Shown here: piece by piece, positions 1 through 9,559 of the stretch
How the letters are laid out: each line of letters opens with the position of its first letter
Position numbering within the stretch: the stretch's first letter is position 1
NCBI RefSeq assembly: GCF_039555755.1
Contig: NZ_CP154631.1
Coordinates: forward strand, 558,001-622,000
Direction: 5' to 3'
Length of the DNA stretch: 64,000 nt
Origin: Pseudomonas sediminis
GTDB taxonomy: Bacteria; Pseudomonadota; Gammaproteobacteria; Pseudomonadales; Pseudomonadaceae
Notes under the pieces: model-generated
What the model was told of the DNA's origin: nothing
Seen by the model: the letters and a program-made list of their open reading frames with translations, nothing else
The model's database searches: none
Translations under genes and position numbers: made by a program

Positions 1-364
1 CAACAGCATCGTGCCCTTCATTCTGCGTCCGGACGAGAGCCGCCCAGGCGGCATCGACGTACGCCGCGAGGACAAACCCTTCGTCGACGTGGTTGCCGAA
101 TCCCTCAACCTGAAAAAACTGCGTGTAGTGGAAACCGGTGGCGACGCCTACGAGGCCGAACGCGAGCAGTGGGACGACGGCAACAACGTGGTCTGCCTGG
201 AACCCGGCGTGGTCATCGGCTACGACCGCAACACCTACACCAACACCCTGCTGCGCAAGGCCGGCGTCGAGGTCATCACCATCAGCGCCAGCGAACTGGG
301 ACGCGGCCGTGGCGGCGGCCACTGCATGACCTGTCCGATCATCCGCGACCCCATCGATTACTGA
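1..364 (+). CDS. arcA: arginine deiminase, C-terminal part (partial)
   Basis: The window opens inside this gene; the reading phase starts at base 2 and about 120 C-terminal residues are present. Arginine deiminase hydrolyses L-arginine to citrulline and ammonia, the first step of the cytoplasmic arginine deiminase pathway that gives ATP under oxygen limitation. The end [18 protein letters not shown] carries the catalytic cysteine of the family (GGGHCMTCP). It is followed by arcB and arcC in the same direction, the usual arc operon order. The start and the promoter lie upstream of the window. Identification is near certain from the signature and the neighbours. Confidence 0.97.
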   Translation, partial: NSIVPFILRPDESRPGGIDVRREDKPFVDVVAESLNLKKLRVVETGGDAYEAEREQWDDGNNVVCLEPGVVIGYDRNTYTNTLLRKAGVEVITISASELGRGRGGGHCMTCPIIRDPIDY

Positions 365-370
365 TCACCC

Positions 371-417
371 AGCCCACCCCTCTCCCCCCGAGAGAGGGGC
401 CGGGGGTGAGGGGCGTC
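371..417. repeat. palindromic element between arcA and arcB
   Basis: The 85 bp between arcA and arcB hold CCCCTCTC (377-384) facing GAGAGAGGGG (390-399) followed by a GC-rich tail. The same CCCCTCTCCC / GGGAGAGGGG core recurs at 1477, about 32450, 37720-37800 and 48081, so it is a dispersed repeat. In the transcript it would fold as a hairpin and could set mRNA stability between the cistrons. Confidence 0.7.
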
Positions 418-449
418 CCTCGCACAGCATTCTCAACGGAGAAAGAACC

Positions 450-1460
450 ATGGCGTTCAACATGCACAACCGCCACCTGCTCAGCCTGATGCACCATAGC
501 ACCCGCGAGCTGCGCTACCTGCTCGACCTGTCACGCGACCTCAAACGCGCCAAGTACACCGGCACCGAGCAGCAGCACCTGACCCGCAAGAACATCGCGC
601 TGATCTTCGAGAAGACTTCGACCCGCACCCGCTGCGCCTTCGAAGTGGCAGCCTACGACCAGGGGGCCAACGTTACCTACATCGACCCCAACTCCTCGCA
701 GATCGGCCACAAGGAAACCATGAAGGACACTGCCCGCGTACTCGGGCGCATGTATGACGCCATCGAGTACCGCGGCTTCAAGCAGGAGATCGTCGAGGAG
801 CTGGCCAAGTATGCCGGCGTGCCGGTGTTCAACGGCCTGACCGATGAGTACCACCCGACGCAGATGCTCGCCGATGTGCTGACCATGCGCGAGCACAGCG
901 ACAAGCCGCTGCACGACATCGCCTACGCCTACCTGGGTGATGCGCGCAACAACATGGGCAACTCGCTGCTGCTGATCGGCGCCAAGCTCGGCATGGACGT
1001 GCGCATCGCCGCGCCCAAGGCACTGTGGCCGAGCGACGAGCACGTCGCCGCCTGCAAGAAATTCGCCGAAGAAAGCGGCGCACGCATCCTGCTCACCGAA
1101 GACCCGAAGGCAGCGGTCAAGGGCGTGGATTTCGTCCACACCGACGTCTGGGTGTCCATGGGCGAGCCGGTGGAAGCCTGGGCTGAGCGCATCCAGGAGC
1201 TGCTGCCCTACCAGGTCAACGCCGAGATCATGAAGGCCGCCGGCAACCCACGGGTGAAGTTCATGCATTGCCTGCCGGCCTTCCACAACAGCGAAACCAA
1301 GATCGGCAAGCAGATTGCCGAGCAGTATCCGCACCTGAAGAACGGCATCGAGGTCACCGAAGAGGTCTTCGAGTCACCCTGGAACATCGCCTTCGAGCAG
1401 GCGGAAAACCGCATGCACACCATCAAGGCCATTCTGGTGGCGACCCTGGCTGACATCTGA
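450..1460 (+). CDS. arcB: catabolic ornithine carbamoyltransferase
   Basis: Catalyses phosphorolysis of citrulline to ornithine and carbamoyl phosphate, the second arginine deiminase step. The 336-residue product is full length for the catabolic family. The carbamoyl-phosphate motif STRTR is at about 57-61, HPTQ lies in the first domain, and HCLPAFH, the ornithine-domain signature, is near residue 274. The ATG is preceded by AACGGAGAAAGAACC, a good ribosome binding site. It lies between arcA and arcC with palindromic spacers on both sides. The context makes the catabolic ArcB call much more likely than anabolic ArgF. Confidence 0.97.
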   Translation: MAFNMHNRHLLSLMHHSTRELRYLLDLSRDLKRAKYTGTEQQHLTRKNIALIFEKTSTRTRCAFEVAAYDQGANVTYIDPNSSQIGHKETMKDTARVLGRMYDAIEYRGFKQEIVEELAKYAGVPVFNGLTDEYHPTQMLADVLTMREHSDKPLHDIAYAYLGDARNNMGNSLLLIGAKLGMDVRIAAPKALWPSDEHVAACKKFAEESGARILLTEDPKAAVKGVDFVHTDVWVSMGEPVEAWAERIQELLPYQVNAEIMKAAGNPRVKFMHCLPAFHNSETKIGKQIAEQYPHLKNGIEVTEEVFESPWNIAFEQAENRMHTIKAILVATLADI

Positions 1461-1476
1461 CGCTGCACGCTTGTCT

Positions 1477-1502
1477 CCCCTCTCCCATTAATGGGAGAGG
1501 GG
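1477..1502. repeat. perfect 26-bp palindrome between arcB and arcC
   Basis: Two perfect 13-base arms (CCCCTCTCCCATT and its complement) abut without a spacer, 17 bp after the arcB stop. It is the best-preserved copy of the CCCCTCTCCC family in the window. Its position in the arcB-arcC spacer suggests a transcript hairpin. Confidence 0.85.
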
Positions 1503-1535
1503 GCGGGGAGAGGGCCTGGCTGGCAGCACCGTTGT

Positions 1536-1594
1536 GTAGCCCGGAGAAATCCGGGAACGACCTGTTCCACTGCCCCGGATTGCATCCGGGCGAC
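1536..1594. repeat. REP-like element, GTAGCCCGG family
   Basis: GTAGCCCGGAGAAATCCGGG is followed by CCCCGGATTGCATCCGGGCG, two imperfect palindromes in tandem. The same family occurs at 2923-2977 and 53041-53099. It completes the long arcB-arcC spacer, about 20 bp before the arcC ribosome binding site. Confidence 0.8.
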
Positions 1595-1616
1595 GAACAC
1601 GAACAAGGAGAACACC

Positions 1617-2543
1617 ATGCGACTCGTCATCGCCTTGGGCGGCAACGCCCTGCTTCGTCGCGGCGAAGCCATGACCGCAGAAAATCAACGAGAGAACGTG
1701 CGCGTCGCCTGCGAGCAGATCGCCAAGGTGGCAGATGGCAACGAGCTGGTCATCGCCCACGGCAACGGCCCGCAGGTCGGCCTGCTGGCCCTGCAGGGCA
1801 ACGCCTATGACGCGGCCAATCCTTATCCGCTGGACGTGCTCGGCGCCGAAACCGAAGGCATGATCGGCTACATGATCGAACAGGAGCTGGGTAACCTGCT
1901 GCCCTTCGAAGTGCCCTTCGCCACCCTGCTCACCCAGGTGGAAGTGGACAGCGCCGACCCAGCCTTCAAGAACCCGACCAAGCCCATCGGCCCGGTCTAC
2001 AGCAAAGAGGACGCCAAGCGGCTGGCCGCCGAGAAAGGCTGGAGTATCGCCCCGGACGGCGACAAGTTCCGCCGCGTGGTGGCGAGCCCGCGCCCGCAGC
2101 GCATCTTCGAAATCCGCCCGATCAAATGGCTGCTGGAGAAGGGCAGCATAGTGATCTGCGCCGGTGGCGGCGGCATTCCCACGATGTACGACGGCAACCA
2201 GTTACGCGGCGTCGAGGCGGTGATCGACAAAGACCTGTGCTCGGCGCTACTGGCCGAACAGCTCAATGCCGACCTGCTGGTGATCGCCACCGATGTTGAC
2301 GCTGCCTATATCGAGTGGGGTAAGCCCGGACAGAAAGCTATCGCCGCCGCTCACCCCGATGAAATCGAAAAGCTCGGCTTCGCCGCCGGTTCCATGGGTC
2401 CGAAAGTGCAGGCCGCCTGCGAGTTCGCACGCAATACTGGTAGCAGCGCGGTGATCGGTTCGCTGGAAAATATCGAAGCCATCGTCCAAGGTCGTTCAGG
2501 CACACGCATCAGCCTGGACTGCAACGGCATCGTCTATCGCTGA
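1617..2543 (+). CDS. arcC: carbamate kinase
   Basis: Transfers phosphate from carbamoyl phosphate to ADP, yielding ATP, ammonia and carbon dioxide, the energy-yielding last step of the arginine deiminase pathway. The ATG at 1617 follows AAGGAGAACACC; an open frame continues upstream to 1491 but only through repeat DNA. The 308-residue protein begins [17 protein letters not shown], the amino-acid-kinase GGNA nucleotide loop, and has AHGNGPQVG near residue 45 and a CAGGGGIP loop in the C-terminal half, both diagnostic for ArcC. Length matches the family. It is the last arc gene here; a small DUF5064-like gene follows 12 bp downstream. Confidence 0.97.
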   Translation: MRLVIALGGNALLRRGEAMTAENQRENVRVACEQIAKVADGNELVIAHGNGPQVGLLALQGNAYDAANPYPLDVLGAETEGMIGYMIEQELGNLLPFEVPFATLLTQVEVDSADPAFKNPTKPIGPVYSKEDAKRLAAEKGWSIAPDGDKFRRVVASPRPQRIFEIRPIKWLLEKGSIVICAGGGGIPTMYDGNQLRGVEAVIDKDLCSALLAEQLNADLLVIATDVDAAYIEWGKPGQKAIAAAHPDEIEKLGFAAGSMGPKVQAACEFARNTGSSAVIGSLENIEAIVQGRSGTRISLDCNGIVYR

Positions 2544-2555
2544 GAGGGCACGATC

Positions 2556-2921
2556 ATGTTCACTCCCGGTCACCTGCACCGCGACAATCACGACCGCCCC
2601 GAGCATATGCGCCTGCTGCCGCCCTTCTCGGTGGACTTCTACTACGAAGTACGCAAGGACCCGCAGCAGGGGCCGATGCTGCATATGCGTCTGGTCGGCG
2701 ACGTGGACGGTCGGCACTTTGAGGAAGCGTTCGAACTGCATCGCGATGTCGCCTTCAACTTCGCCAGCGTCGCGACCCGCATCGCCGCCCGCCATGGCCT
2801 GCCTCCCAACTCCAGCCCGGTGATGCGTGGCCACGACGAGTACGACAAAGTGTTCGCCGATATCCGCAGCAAACTCAATGTCCAACCGGGCGAGCCGGTC
2901 AACCTCGATCACATCCTATGA
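2556..2921 (+). CDS. small DUF5064-like protein
   Basis: A 121-residue soluble protein of unknown function, starting MFTPGHLHRDNH and ending in NLDHIL. The sequence resembles the Pseudomonas-restricted DUF5064 family as I remember it; I cannot check the match. No signal peptide, membrane segment or catalytic motif is visible; it has an even mix of charged residues and several His and Arg. It lies 12 bp behind arcC on the same strand, so it is probably co-transcribed with the arc genes, but a role in arginine catabolism is only guilt by association. Confidence 0.7.
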   Translation: MFTPGHLHRDNHDRPEHMRLLPPFSVDFYYEVRKDPQQGPMLHMRLVGDVDGRHFEEAFELHRDVAFNFASVATRIAARHGLPPNSSPVMRGHDEYDKVFADIRSKLNVQPGEPVNLDHIL

Positions 2922-2922
2922 C

Positions 2923-2977
2923 GTAGCCCGGATGTAATCCGGGGCTCTCGCTCATTTCCCGAATTGCACCCGGGCTA
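2923..2977. repeat. REP-like element, GTAGCCCGG family
   Basis: GTAGCCCGGATGTAATCCGG on the left and an ACCCGGGCTAC arm on the right form an inverted pair that starts immediately after the stop codon of the DUF5064-like gene. It could end or stabilise the arc transcript. Confidence 0.8.
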
Positions 2978-2999
2978 CGCGCAGAAACAACCATTTATC

Positions 3000-3067
3000 G
3001 TCACTCCCGCGAAGGCGGGAGCCCAGATGATTCCTAGGTTCTGGATGCCGCCTGCGCGGGTATGACG
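3000..3067. repeat. inverted repeat, CTCCCGCGAAGGCGGGAG type
   Basis: The arm GTCACTCCCGCGAAGGCGGG (3001-3020) contains its own hairpin and pairs imperfectly with GCCTGCGCGGGTATGACG at the other end. This looks like a member of the widespread GTCATTCCCGCGAAGGCGGGAAT proteobacterial repeat. No gene is visible between 2922 and 3147. Confidence 0.7.
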
Positions 3068-3147
3068 GCGCTTTCAGATGCGTTCGTTCAAACAACGTAA
3101 CACCCGCTCCGCGCGACCTGAGCAGCCCCACAACGCCCTGCCCGTTT

Positions 3148-4549
<1,402 letters not shown>

Positions 4550-4565
4550 TCAAGGAAGTTTGCCG

Positions 4566-4754
4566 GCCACCGCAGCCGTGACGACCGGGCGGGTGCGCGC
4601 GGAAGGCCGGATCATCCATGTCGGTCGCTCCACCGCCTTGGCTGAAGGGCGTCTCTATGATGTCGACGAACGCCTGTATGCCGTTGCCTCCACCATTTGC
4701 CTGATTCTCGATATGAATGCGCCGCGCCAGAACAGCGACGCCAGTGTAAGATGA
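4566..4754 (+). pseudogene. remnant of a PaaI-type acyl-CoA thioesterase
   Basis: The frame reads LPATAAVTTGRVRAEGRIIH followed by VGRSTALAEGRLYDVDERLY and ASTICLIL, which resembles the last third of hotdog-fold PaaI/YbgC-like thioesterases (a xxAEGRVVHRGRSTAxAEGRL pattern). The N-terminal two thirds with the catalytic Asp region are missing, and no start codon with a ribosome site precedes it. I take it as a truncated gene whose 5' end was lost when it came to abut the lpd pseudogene. It lies 33 bp upstream of the TetR gene on the same strand. Confidence 0.65.
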
Positions 4755-4787
4755 CAAGCATCATTTGATAGACAGACGAGGCCCGCC

Positions 4788-5354
4788 ATGCGCTATTCGG
4801 AAGACCACAAGGCCAAGACTCATCAACGCATCATCGAAGAAGCGGCCCTGCGTTTTCGCCGCGATGGAGTCGGGGCCACCGGCCTGCAGCCACTGATGAA
4901 AGCGCTCGGCCTGACCCATGGCGGTTTCTACGCGCACTTCAAATCCAAGGACGACCTGGTCGAAACCGCGCTGCAGCACGCCGTACAGACGCTGGAAAGC
5001 AGCACAGCCGAGTCGCTGGAAGGGGCCGAAGCGCCGCTGCAGACGTTCATCCAGCATTACCTGTCCAGCCTGCATCGCGCCAACCCTGGCGCTGGCTGCC
5101 CACTGCCGACCATATCTGCAGAGCTCGGCCAGCGCGGTGAACCCAGTGCCACCAGCGATGTGATCGTGCGCAACCGCCTGGCGCTGATCGAGAACAACCT
5201 GAAAGGCGAACACGCGAAAGACGAAAGCGTGCTGATGCTCTCGGCCATGGTCGGCGCCCTGCTGCTGTCGCGCAGCGTCAAGGATCCTGAGCTATCCGAC
5301 CGCTTGCTGAAAACCACCCGTCGCCTGCTGATCGAGCAGGCGCAGGACGCGTAG
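4788..5354 (+). CDS. TetR/AcrR family transcriptional regulator
   Basis: A 188-residue protein with an N-terminal TetR helix-turn-helix: THQRIIEEAALRFRRDGVGA, then LMKALGLTHGGFYAHFKSKD at about 37-56, including the GGFYxHFxSKDDL signature. The C-terminal ligand domain has a GAGCPLPTISAEL segment typical of the TetR_C_7-like group. Full length, start ATG at 4788 with the moderate upstream GACGAGG. The flanking lpd, thioesterase and SDR genes are all broken, so the regulator may have lost its native target genes. Regulators of this group often control a neighbouring SDR, here truncated. Confidence 0.9.
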   Translation: MRYSEDHKAKTHQRIIEEAALRFRRDGVGATGLQPLMKALGLTHGGFYAHFKSKDDLVETALQHAVQTLESSTAESLEGAEAPLQTFIQHYLSSLHRANPGAGCPLPTISAELGQRGEPSATSDVIVRNRLALIENNLKGEHAKDESVLMLSAMVGALLLSRSVKDPELSDRLLKTTRRLLIEQAQDA

Positions 5355-5387
5355 TGACAAGGCTATGCCTGAGTTAACCGTGCACCC

Positions 5388-5434
5388 GTAGGAGCGGATT
5401 TATCCGCGAAATTCGCGGCTGAAGCCGCTCCTAC
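5388..5434. repeat. REP-like element, GTAGGAGCG family
   Basis: GTAGGAGCGGATTTATCCGC faces GCGGCTGAAGCCGCTCCTAC, an inverted repeat with internal hairpins. A near copy lies at 53123-53169. It sits in the convergent gap between the TetR gene and the SDR remnant. Confidence 0.9.
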
Positions 5435-5479
5435 AACGTCACTCACGTGCATATAGCCAATAACGAGACTGCTTCGGAC

Positions 5480-5940
5480 TCACTTGTAACGTGCCGCCGC
5501 CTGGCTGTGCGAAAGGTTCGGCCCCAGCGCGGCGCGGGCAGCGACGAAGGCATCCCAGTCGGCTGCATTCGGCAGCGAGGGTATGGTCACCAGTTCACCC
5601 TGATCGAAACTAGCCAGCGCAGCATCGACCATCTCGCCCACTTCCATGATCATCGACGGCGGCAGAGCCGACGCATCGGTTCCGCTGCGCTCCCAGATTT
5701 CGGTGGGAGTCACGCCTGACATCACCGCCTGCAGCTGCCCCCCCCCCGAACCACGCAATTCGCCAGCCAGGGTCTGGGTCATGCTCAGCACATAGGCCTT
5801 GGTCGCGCTGTACACGGCGTTGAACATTTCCGGTGTCAGCGCCACCACCGAGCCGAGGTTGATGATGCCGCCACGCCCAGCTGCTGAGAAATTGCCAGCT
5901 GCCGCGGCCGCCAGACGGTTGCGCACCAAGTTATGGCTGT
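5480..5940 (-). pseudogene. 5'-truncated short-chain dehydrogenase
   Basis: The open frame runs from 6034 to 5480, but family-like sequence starts only at about 5940 (NLVRNRLAAAAAGNFSAAGR). From there it shows the SDR second half: NLGSVV with the catalytic Ser, YSATKAYV with the Tyr-Lys pair, and VMSGVTPTEIW in place of the usual VMPGVTRTEIW. The N-terminal Rossmann TGxxxGIG region is absent and the upstream 90 bp encode an unrelated, AT-richer stretch. A run of nine C around 5740 adds extra glycines (SGGG). Without the cofactor-binding half it cannot be an active oxidoreductase. Confidence 0.75.
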
Positions 5941-6196
5941 TTTTGTCCTTTTGGTCAGAAAAAGGTGCATCGAAGGCACTGGAGCGAACCTGAAAATTCC
6001 GCGCATCCTTTTGATTTGCAAGGGATATGCACAATCAAGAGAATTGGCGCCGTTTTTGCTCTAGCAGCACCAGCCTGACCAGACGGACAGGTTTAAAACC
6101 GCCGGGAGCGACTTTTGACGTCGGCTCCGCAAGGGCGACCGCCATGAATGGCAGGCAAAAAACCATAACGACACGTCTTAACCACCAGGAGCTTCC

Positions 6197-7000
6197 ATGA
6201 ATCGCACTCTCTCTTCGCTGGCACTGGCCGGCGGTTTGCTGGCGGGCGGCCAGGCCATTGCCGGTGACCTGATGCAGTGGCAGAACAACAGCCTGACCTA
6301 CCTCTATGGCCAGGACTTCAAGATCGACCCGGAGATTCAGCAGACCGTCACCTTCGAGCACGCCAGCGGCTGGAGCTTCGGTGACCTGTTCCTGTTCGTC
6401 GACGTGATCAAGTACAACACCGACGCCACCAACGGCGCGGGTGACGGCCATACCTTCTACGGCGAATTCAGCCCGCGCTTCTCGCTGGGCAAGATCACCG
6501 GTGCCGACTTCTCCTTCGGGCCGATCAAGGACGTGCTGATCTCCACCACCTACGAGTTCGGTGAAGACGACGTCGAGTCCTACCTGATCGGCCCTGCGGT
6601 CGACCTGGACATCCCCGGCTTCGATTACTTCCAGCTCAACACCTACCTGCGCACTACCGACGGCAGCCGCCCCGGCAGCAACGTCTGGCAGATCACCCCG
6701 GTGTGGAGCTACACCATCCCCGTCGGCGAATCGGACATTCTCATCGACGGTTTCATGGACTGGGTGGTGGACAATGACCAGAACCGTCGCGGCGAGTACC
6801 ACGCCAACCTGCACTTCAACCCACAGATCAAGTACGACCTGGGCAAGGCGCTTAAGTGGGGCGAGAAGCAGCTCTACGTGGGTATCGAATACGACTACTG
6901 GAAGAACAAGTACGGCATCAAGGACGGCGGCGACGTCAGCCAATTCGTTGGCCCGACCGACCAGAACACCGCCAGCCTGCTGGTCAAAGCGCACTTCTGA
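6197..7000 (+). CDS. Tsx-like nucleoside-specific outer membrane channel
   Basis: A 267-residue outer membrane protein with a signal peptide (MNRTLSSLALAGGLLAGGQA, cleavage probably after AIA-G). The mature part has many alternating aromatic strands, WSFGDLFLFVDV, TFYGEFSPRFSLGK and LYVGIEYDYW, and ends in phenylalanine (VKAHF) as outer membrane barrels do. The FYGEFSPR motif fits the Channel_Tsx/OmpK family, which passes nucleosides and related solutes. Start ATG follows CCAGGAGCTTCC. It appears to be a single-gene unit. The substrate is not predictable from sequence. Confidence 0.8.
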   Translation: MNRTLSSLALAGGLLAGGQAIAGDLMQWQNNSLTYLYGQDFKIDPEIQQTVTFEHASGWSFGDLFLFVDVIKYNTDATNGAGDGHTFYGEFSPRFSLGKITGADFSFGPIKDVLISTTYEFGEDDVESYLIGPAVDLDIPGFDYFQLNTYLRTTDGSRPGSNVWQITPVWSYTIPVGESDILIDGFMDWVVDNDQNRRGEYHANLHFNPQIKYDLGKALKWGEKQLYVGIEYDYWKNKYGIKDGGDVSQFVGPTDQNTASLLVKAHF

Positions 7001-7121
7001 TCATCTGCCCCCTGCCTGAATGGCCAAGGTCGCAGCCACTTGCGACCTTCTGCCAATGCCATCGACCAGCCGGGCGTGGTTAGCTGCACGGCATCACCAG
7101 ACCTTCACCCAAGGATGGACG

Positions 7122-7967
7122 ATGCCACCGCGTATCCTGCTGCTTACCTGCCTTGCCATGCTGGCGTTCGCCGGCAACTCACTGCTGTGCCGCCTCGCAC
7201 TGCGTGAAACCGACATCGATGCCGCCAGCTTCACGGCGATCCGCCTGTTCGCTGGCGCGCTGACGCTCTGGCTGTTGCTCAGGCTGAGGCAGGCCAGACA
7301 ACCCGTCGCCGGTAACTGGCCAGGCGCACTGGCACTGTTCACTTACGCCGCGACGTTTTCCTTCGCCTATCTGCAGCTGGATACCGGCATCGGCGCCCTG
7401 CTGCTGTTCGGCTCGGTGCAATTGAGCATGCTGCTCTGGGGCTTGCTGCGTGGCGAACGCCTGGGGCTGGGCGCCAGCCTCGGCACGGCGCTGGCGACGG
7501 CCGGCCTGCTGGCGCTGCTGCTACCCGGCGCCAGTGCGCCACCACTGCTGGCGGCCTTGCTGATGCTGCTGGCCGGCATCGCTTGGGGAGCGTACTCACT
7601 GCTGGGGCGTGGCCAGGGTGATGCGCTGGCCGTGACCGCCGGCAACTTCCTGCGTGCAGCCCCCTTGGCCCTGCTGCTGGCGCTGGTGCAGCTGCCACAT
7701 CTCGACAGGGACGGGCCAGGCCTGTTCTACGCCGTGCTGTCCGGCACCCTGACCTCCGGCGTTGGCTACGCCATCTGGTACAGCGCCCTGCCAGGACTAC
7801 GCGCCAGCCAGGCCGCCACGGTGCAACTGAGCGTGCCGATTCTCGCCACTCTCGGCGGCAGCCTGCTGCTGAGCGAAGCGTTGTCTCTGCGCCTGACCTT
7901 GAGTGCCGTCGCCGTGCTCGGCGGCATCGCACTGGTGCTGGGCAGCCGGCAACGTGCCGGGAGCTAA
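7122..7967 (+). CDS. EamA/DMT family transporter
   Basis: An inner membrane protein of 281 residues with about ten hydrophobic helices in two EamA repeats: LLTCLAMLAFAGNSLLCRLA at the start and a second repeat from about residue 140 (LLMLLAGIAWGAYSLLGRG). The helix ends GVGYAIWYSALPGLRASQAA and ATLGGSLLLSEAL are typical of the drug/metabolite superfamily. The chosen ATG at 7122 follows AAGGATGGACG; an open frame reaches back to 7020 but would add a non-hydrophobic tail. It is probably a metabolite exporter; the substrate is unknown. Confidence 0.88.
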   Translation: MPPRILLLTCLAMLAFAGNSLLCRLALRETDIDAASFTAIRLFAGALTLWLLLRLRQARQPVAGNWPGALALFTYAATFSFAYLQLDTGIGALLLFGSVQLSMLLWGLLRGERLGLGASLGTALATAGLLALLLPGASAPPLLAALLMLLAGIAWGAYSLLGRGQGDALAVTAGNFLRAAPLALLLALVQLPHLDRDGPGLFYAVLSGTLTSGVGYAIWYSALPGLRASQAATVQLSVPILATLGGSLLLSEALSLRLTLSAVAVLGGIALVLGSRQRAGS

Positions 7968-8021
7968 TGGCGCGCACTGCGGTCTTCTATCCTGAACCCA
8001 TCAAGTCCAGGGAAGATCGTC

Positions 8022-8495
8022 ATGCCTCGCCTGCTCCGTCTCTGCCTCATAAGCCTGCTCGCAGCCACCCTGGGCGCCTGCGCCAGCCTGAGCAATCGTG
8101 ATCCGCTACGGGTTGATCTGGTCGGCCTGGAACCTTTGCCCGGTCAGGGCCTGGAAGTACGTTTCGCGGTCAAACTGCGAGTGCAGAACCCCAATGACAG
8201 CGCGGTAAGCTTCAACGGCATGGCGTTGGATCTGGACGTAAACGGCCAACCGCTGGCCAGTGGCGTCAGCGACCAGAGCGGCAGCGTGCCACGCTTCGGC
8301 GAGACGGTACTGAGCGTCCCGGTGAGCATTTCGGCGTTTTCAGTGGTGCGTCAGGCCTGGGGCGCGGCCGGCTATCAACCCGGCCAGGAAGTGCCCTACG
8401 TGCTTCGCGGCAAACTCGCCGATGGCCTGTTCGGCACGCGTCGCTTCAGCGACAGCGGCACCCTGAACTGGCCGCAACCGCCAAGCCCCTACTGA
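8022..8495 (+). CDS. LEA14-like (WHy domain) lipoprotein
   Basis: A 157-residue protein with a lipoprotein signal peptide ending in LGAC (Cys at residue 20), so it should be anchored in the envelope. The rest matches the LEA type 2 / WHy domain: VDLVGLEPLPGQGLEVRFAV, LRVQNPNDSAVSFNGMALDL with the conserved NPN, and LASGVSDQSGSVP. Bacterial members are small periplasmic lipoproteins of unclear function. Start ATG at 8022 follows GGAAGATCGTC. Stands alone between an exporter and a convergent PuuD-like gene. Confidence 0.85.
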   Translation: MPRLLRLCLISLLAATLGACASLSNRDPLRVDLVGLEPLPGQGLEVRFAVKLRVQNPNDSAVSFNGMALDLDVNGQPLASGVSDQSGSVPRFGETVLSVPVSISAFSVVRQAWGAAGYQPGQEVPYVLRGKLADGLFGTRRFSDSGTLNWPQPPSPY

Positions 8496-8525
8496 TGTAG
8501 GGACCAGCGGTGCGTTTGGCGCGGA

Positions 8526-9335
8526 TCAGGCAGCCTGACGGCTGTTGCGCGAGGCGACTCGGCGGTGACAGGCGTCACCGAAAGCCTGGAAGATCTTCAC
8601 CGAATCCGGGTTCAGTGCAGCCTGCCATTCCGGATGCCACTGCACCGCGAACAGGAAGGGCGACAGGCTCGGCGCATGCACCGCCTCGATCAGACCATCC
8701 TCGGCGGTCGCCAGCACTTCCAGCCCCTTGCCCAGGTTGCGAATGGCCTGGCCGTGCAGGGAGTTGACCTGAATCTCGTCCTTGCCCATCAGCTCGGCGA
8801 ACCAGCTACCGGCTACCGGGCGCACACTGTGGCTGGGCGCGTACTGCACCTCGACCGGGTCATCAGGATTCTCGCGATGGTCGTTGAAACCCGGCTCGGC
8901 GTAGACCTTCTGGTAGATGTCGCCACCAAGCGCCACGTTGATTTCCTGCATGCCGCGGCAGATACCGAAGATCGGCAGACCGCGGGCGATGGCGGCACGG
9001 ATCAACGGTAGATCGAACAGATCGCGATCGCGGTCCTGGCCTTTGTTCGGCGTCTCGTTTTCCTGGCCATAGAGCGCCGGGTCGATGTTGCTGCCGGCAC
9101 CGGTCAGGTACACGCCATCAGCCATGTCCAGATACTGCTCGAGGTCGTCGATGCCACAGCAGGTGGGCACCAGCACCGGAACGCACCCGGAGAATTCGAC
9201 CAGGGGCTGGATGTATTTGTGGGTCATTACCTGATAGTCGTGGCCCTTGCGCTCTTGAGCGCCCATGGACATCAACACGACGGGCTTGCGGAGATTGTTC
9301 TTGCTGGGGGTGTTGCGGATCTTGTTGTCGGACAT
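8526..9335 (-). CDS. PuuD/PauD-like gamma-glutamyl hydrolase, class I amidotransferase
   Basis: A 269-residue protein of the peptidase C26 family. The nucleophile elbow is FGICRGMQEINVALGG (Cys near residue 130), and the partner His and Glu are in FAVQWHPEW near the C-terminus. In Pseudomonas such enzymes cleave gamma-glutamyl bonds of glutamylated polyamines or gamma-glutamyl-GABA. Which of the several PauD paralogues this is cannot be told, so no symbol is given. Start ATG at 9335 follows AAGGTGACGT. The leader is long and contains competing inverted repeats (see 9458-9559). Confidence 0.85.
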   Translation of the reverse strand: MSDNKIRNTPSKNNLRKPVVLMSMGAQERKGHDYQVMTHKYIQPLVEFSGCVPVLVPTCCGIDDLEQYLDMADGVYLTGAGSNIDPALYGQENETPNKGQDRDRDLFDLPLIRAAIARGLPIFGICRGMQEINVALGGDIYQKVYAEPGFNDHRENPDDPVEVQYAPSHSVRPVAGSWFAELMGKDEIQVNSLHGQAIRNLGKGLEVLATAEDGLIEAVHAPSLSPFLFAVQWHPEWQAALNPDSVKIFQAFGDACHRRVASRNSRQAA

Positions 9336-9457
9336 ACGTCACCTTGGGACAGGCCGGGCCTATCGTTGCTGTGCAGACCGCTGGCCAGCAGAACATTCTG
9401 CTGTAGCACGTGCGGCCTGTTTGGCTAACCCCGCGCACCGAGACTCATCCTGAGCCT

Positions 9458-9559
9458 GAGTGCCGCCTTCCGACGGCGGCTCGAACCGGGTCAACTCCAT
9501 CCAGAGAGGGGCTGCAGCGATGCTGCCCGTTACCCGGTTCGGCAACGGAATCTGCAGCC
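9458..9559 (-). promoter_or_regulatory. possible structured leader with two exclusive folds
   Basis: Within the gene-free stretch 9336-9802 there is a hairpin GCCGCC/GGCGGC (about 9462-9480). Next comes a perfect 10-bp inverted repeat CGAACCGGGT (9482-9491) / ACCCGGTTCG (9532-9541) enclosing GCAGC/GCTGC. A second perfect repeat GGCTGCAG (9510-9517) / CTGCAGCC (9552-9559) encloses CCGTT (9527-9531) / AACGG (9544-9548). The two larger stems cross each other and cannot form together unless as a pseudoknot. They lie 120-225 nt upstream of the minus-strand puuD-like start, next to AT-rich DNA. No known riboswitch class is recognised. Strand and function are inference. Confidence 0.4.

Noticed and set aside
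531..1334. 267-codon open frame on the minus strand across arcB
   Set aside because: It lies wholly antisense to arcB, has no ribosome site and no recognisable domain; GC-rich third positions keep such shadow frames open in this genome.
5740..5750. Run of nine C as a phase-variation switch
   Set aside because: It lies in a gene fragment lacking its cofactor-binding half, so switching the frame would have no functional product.
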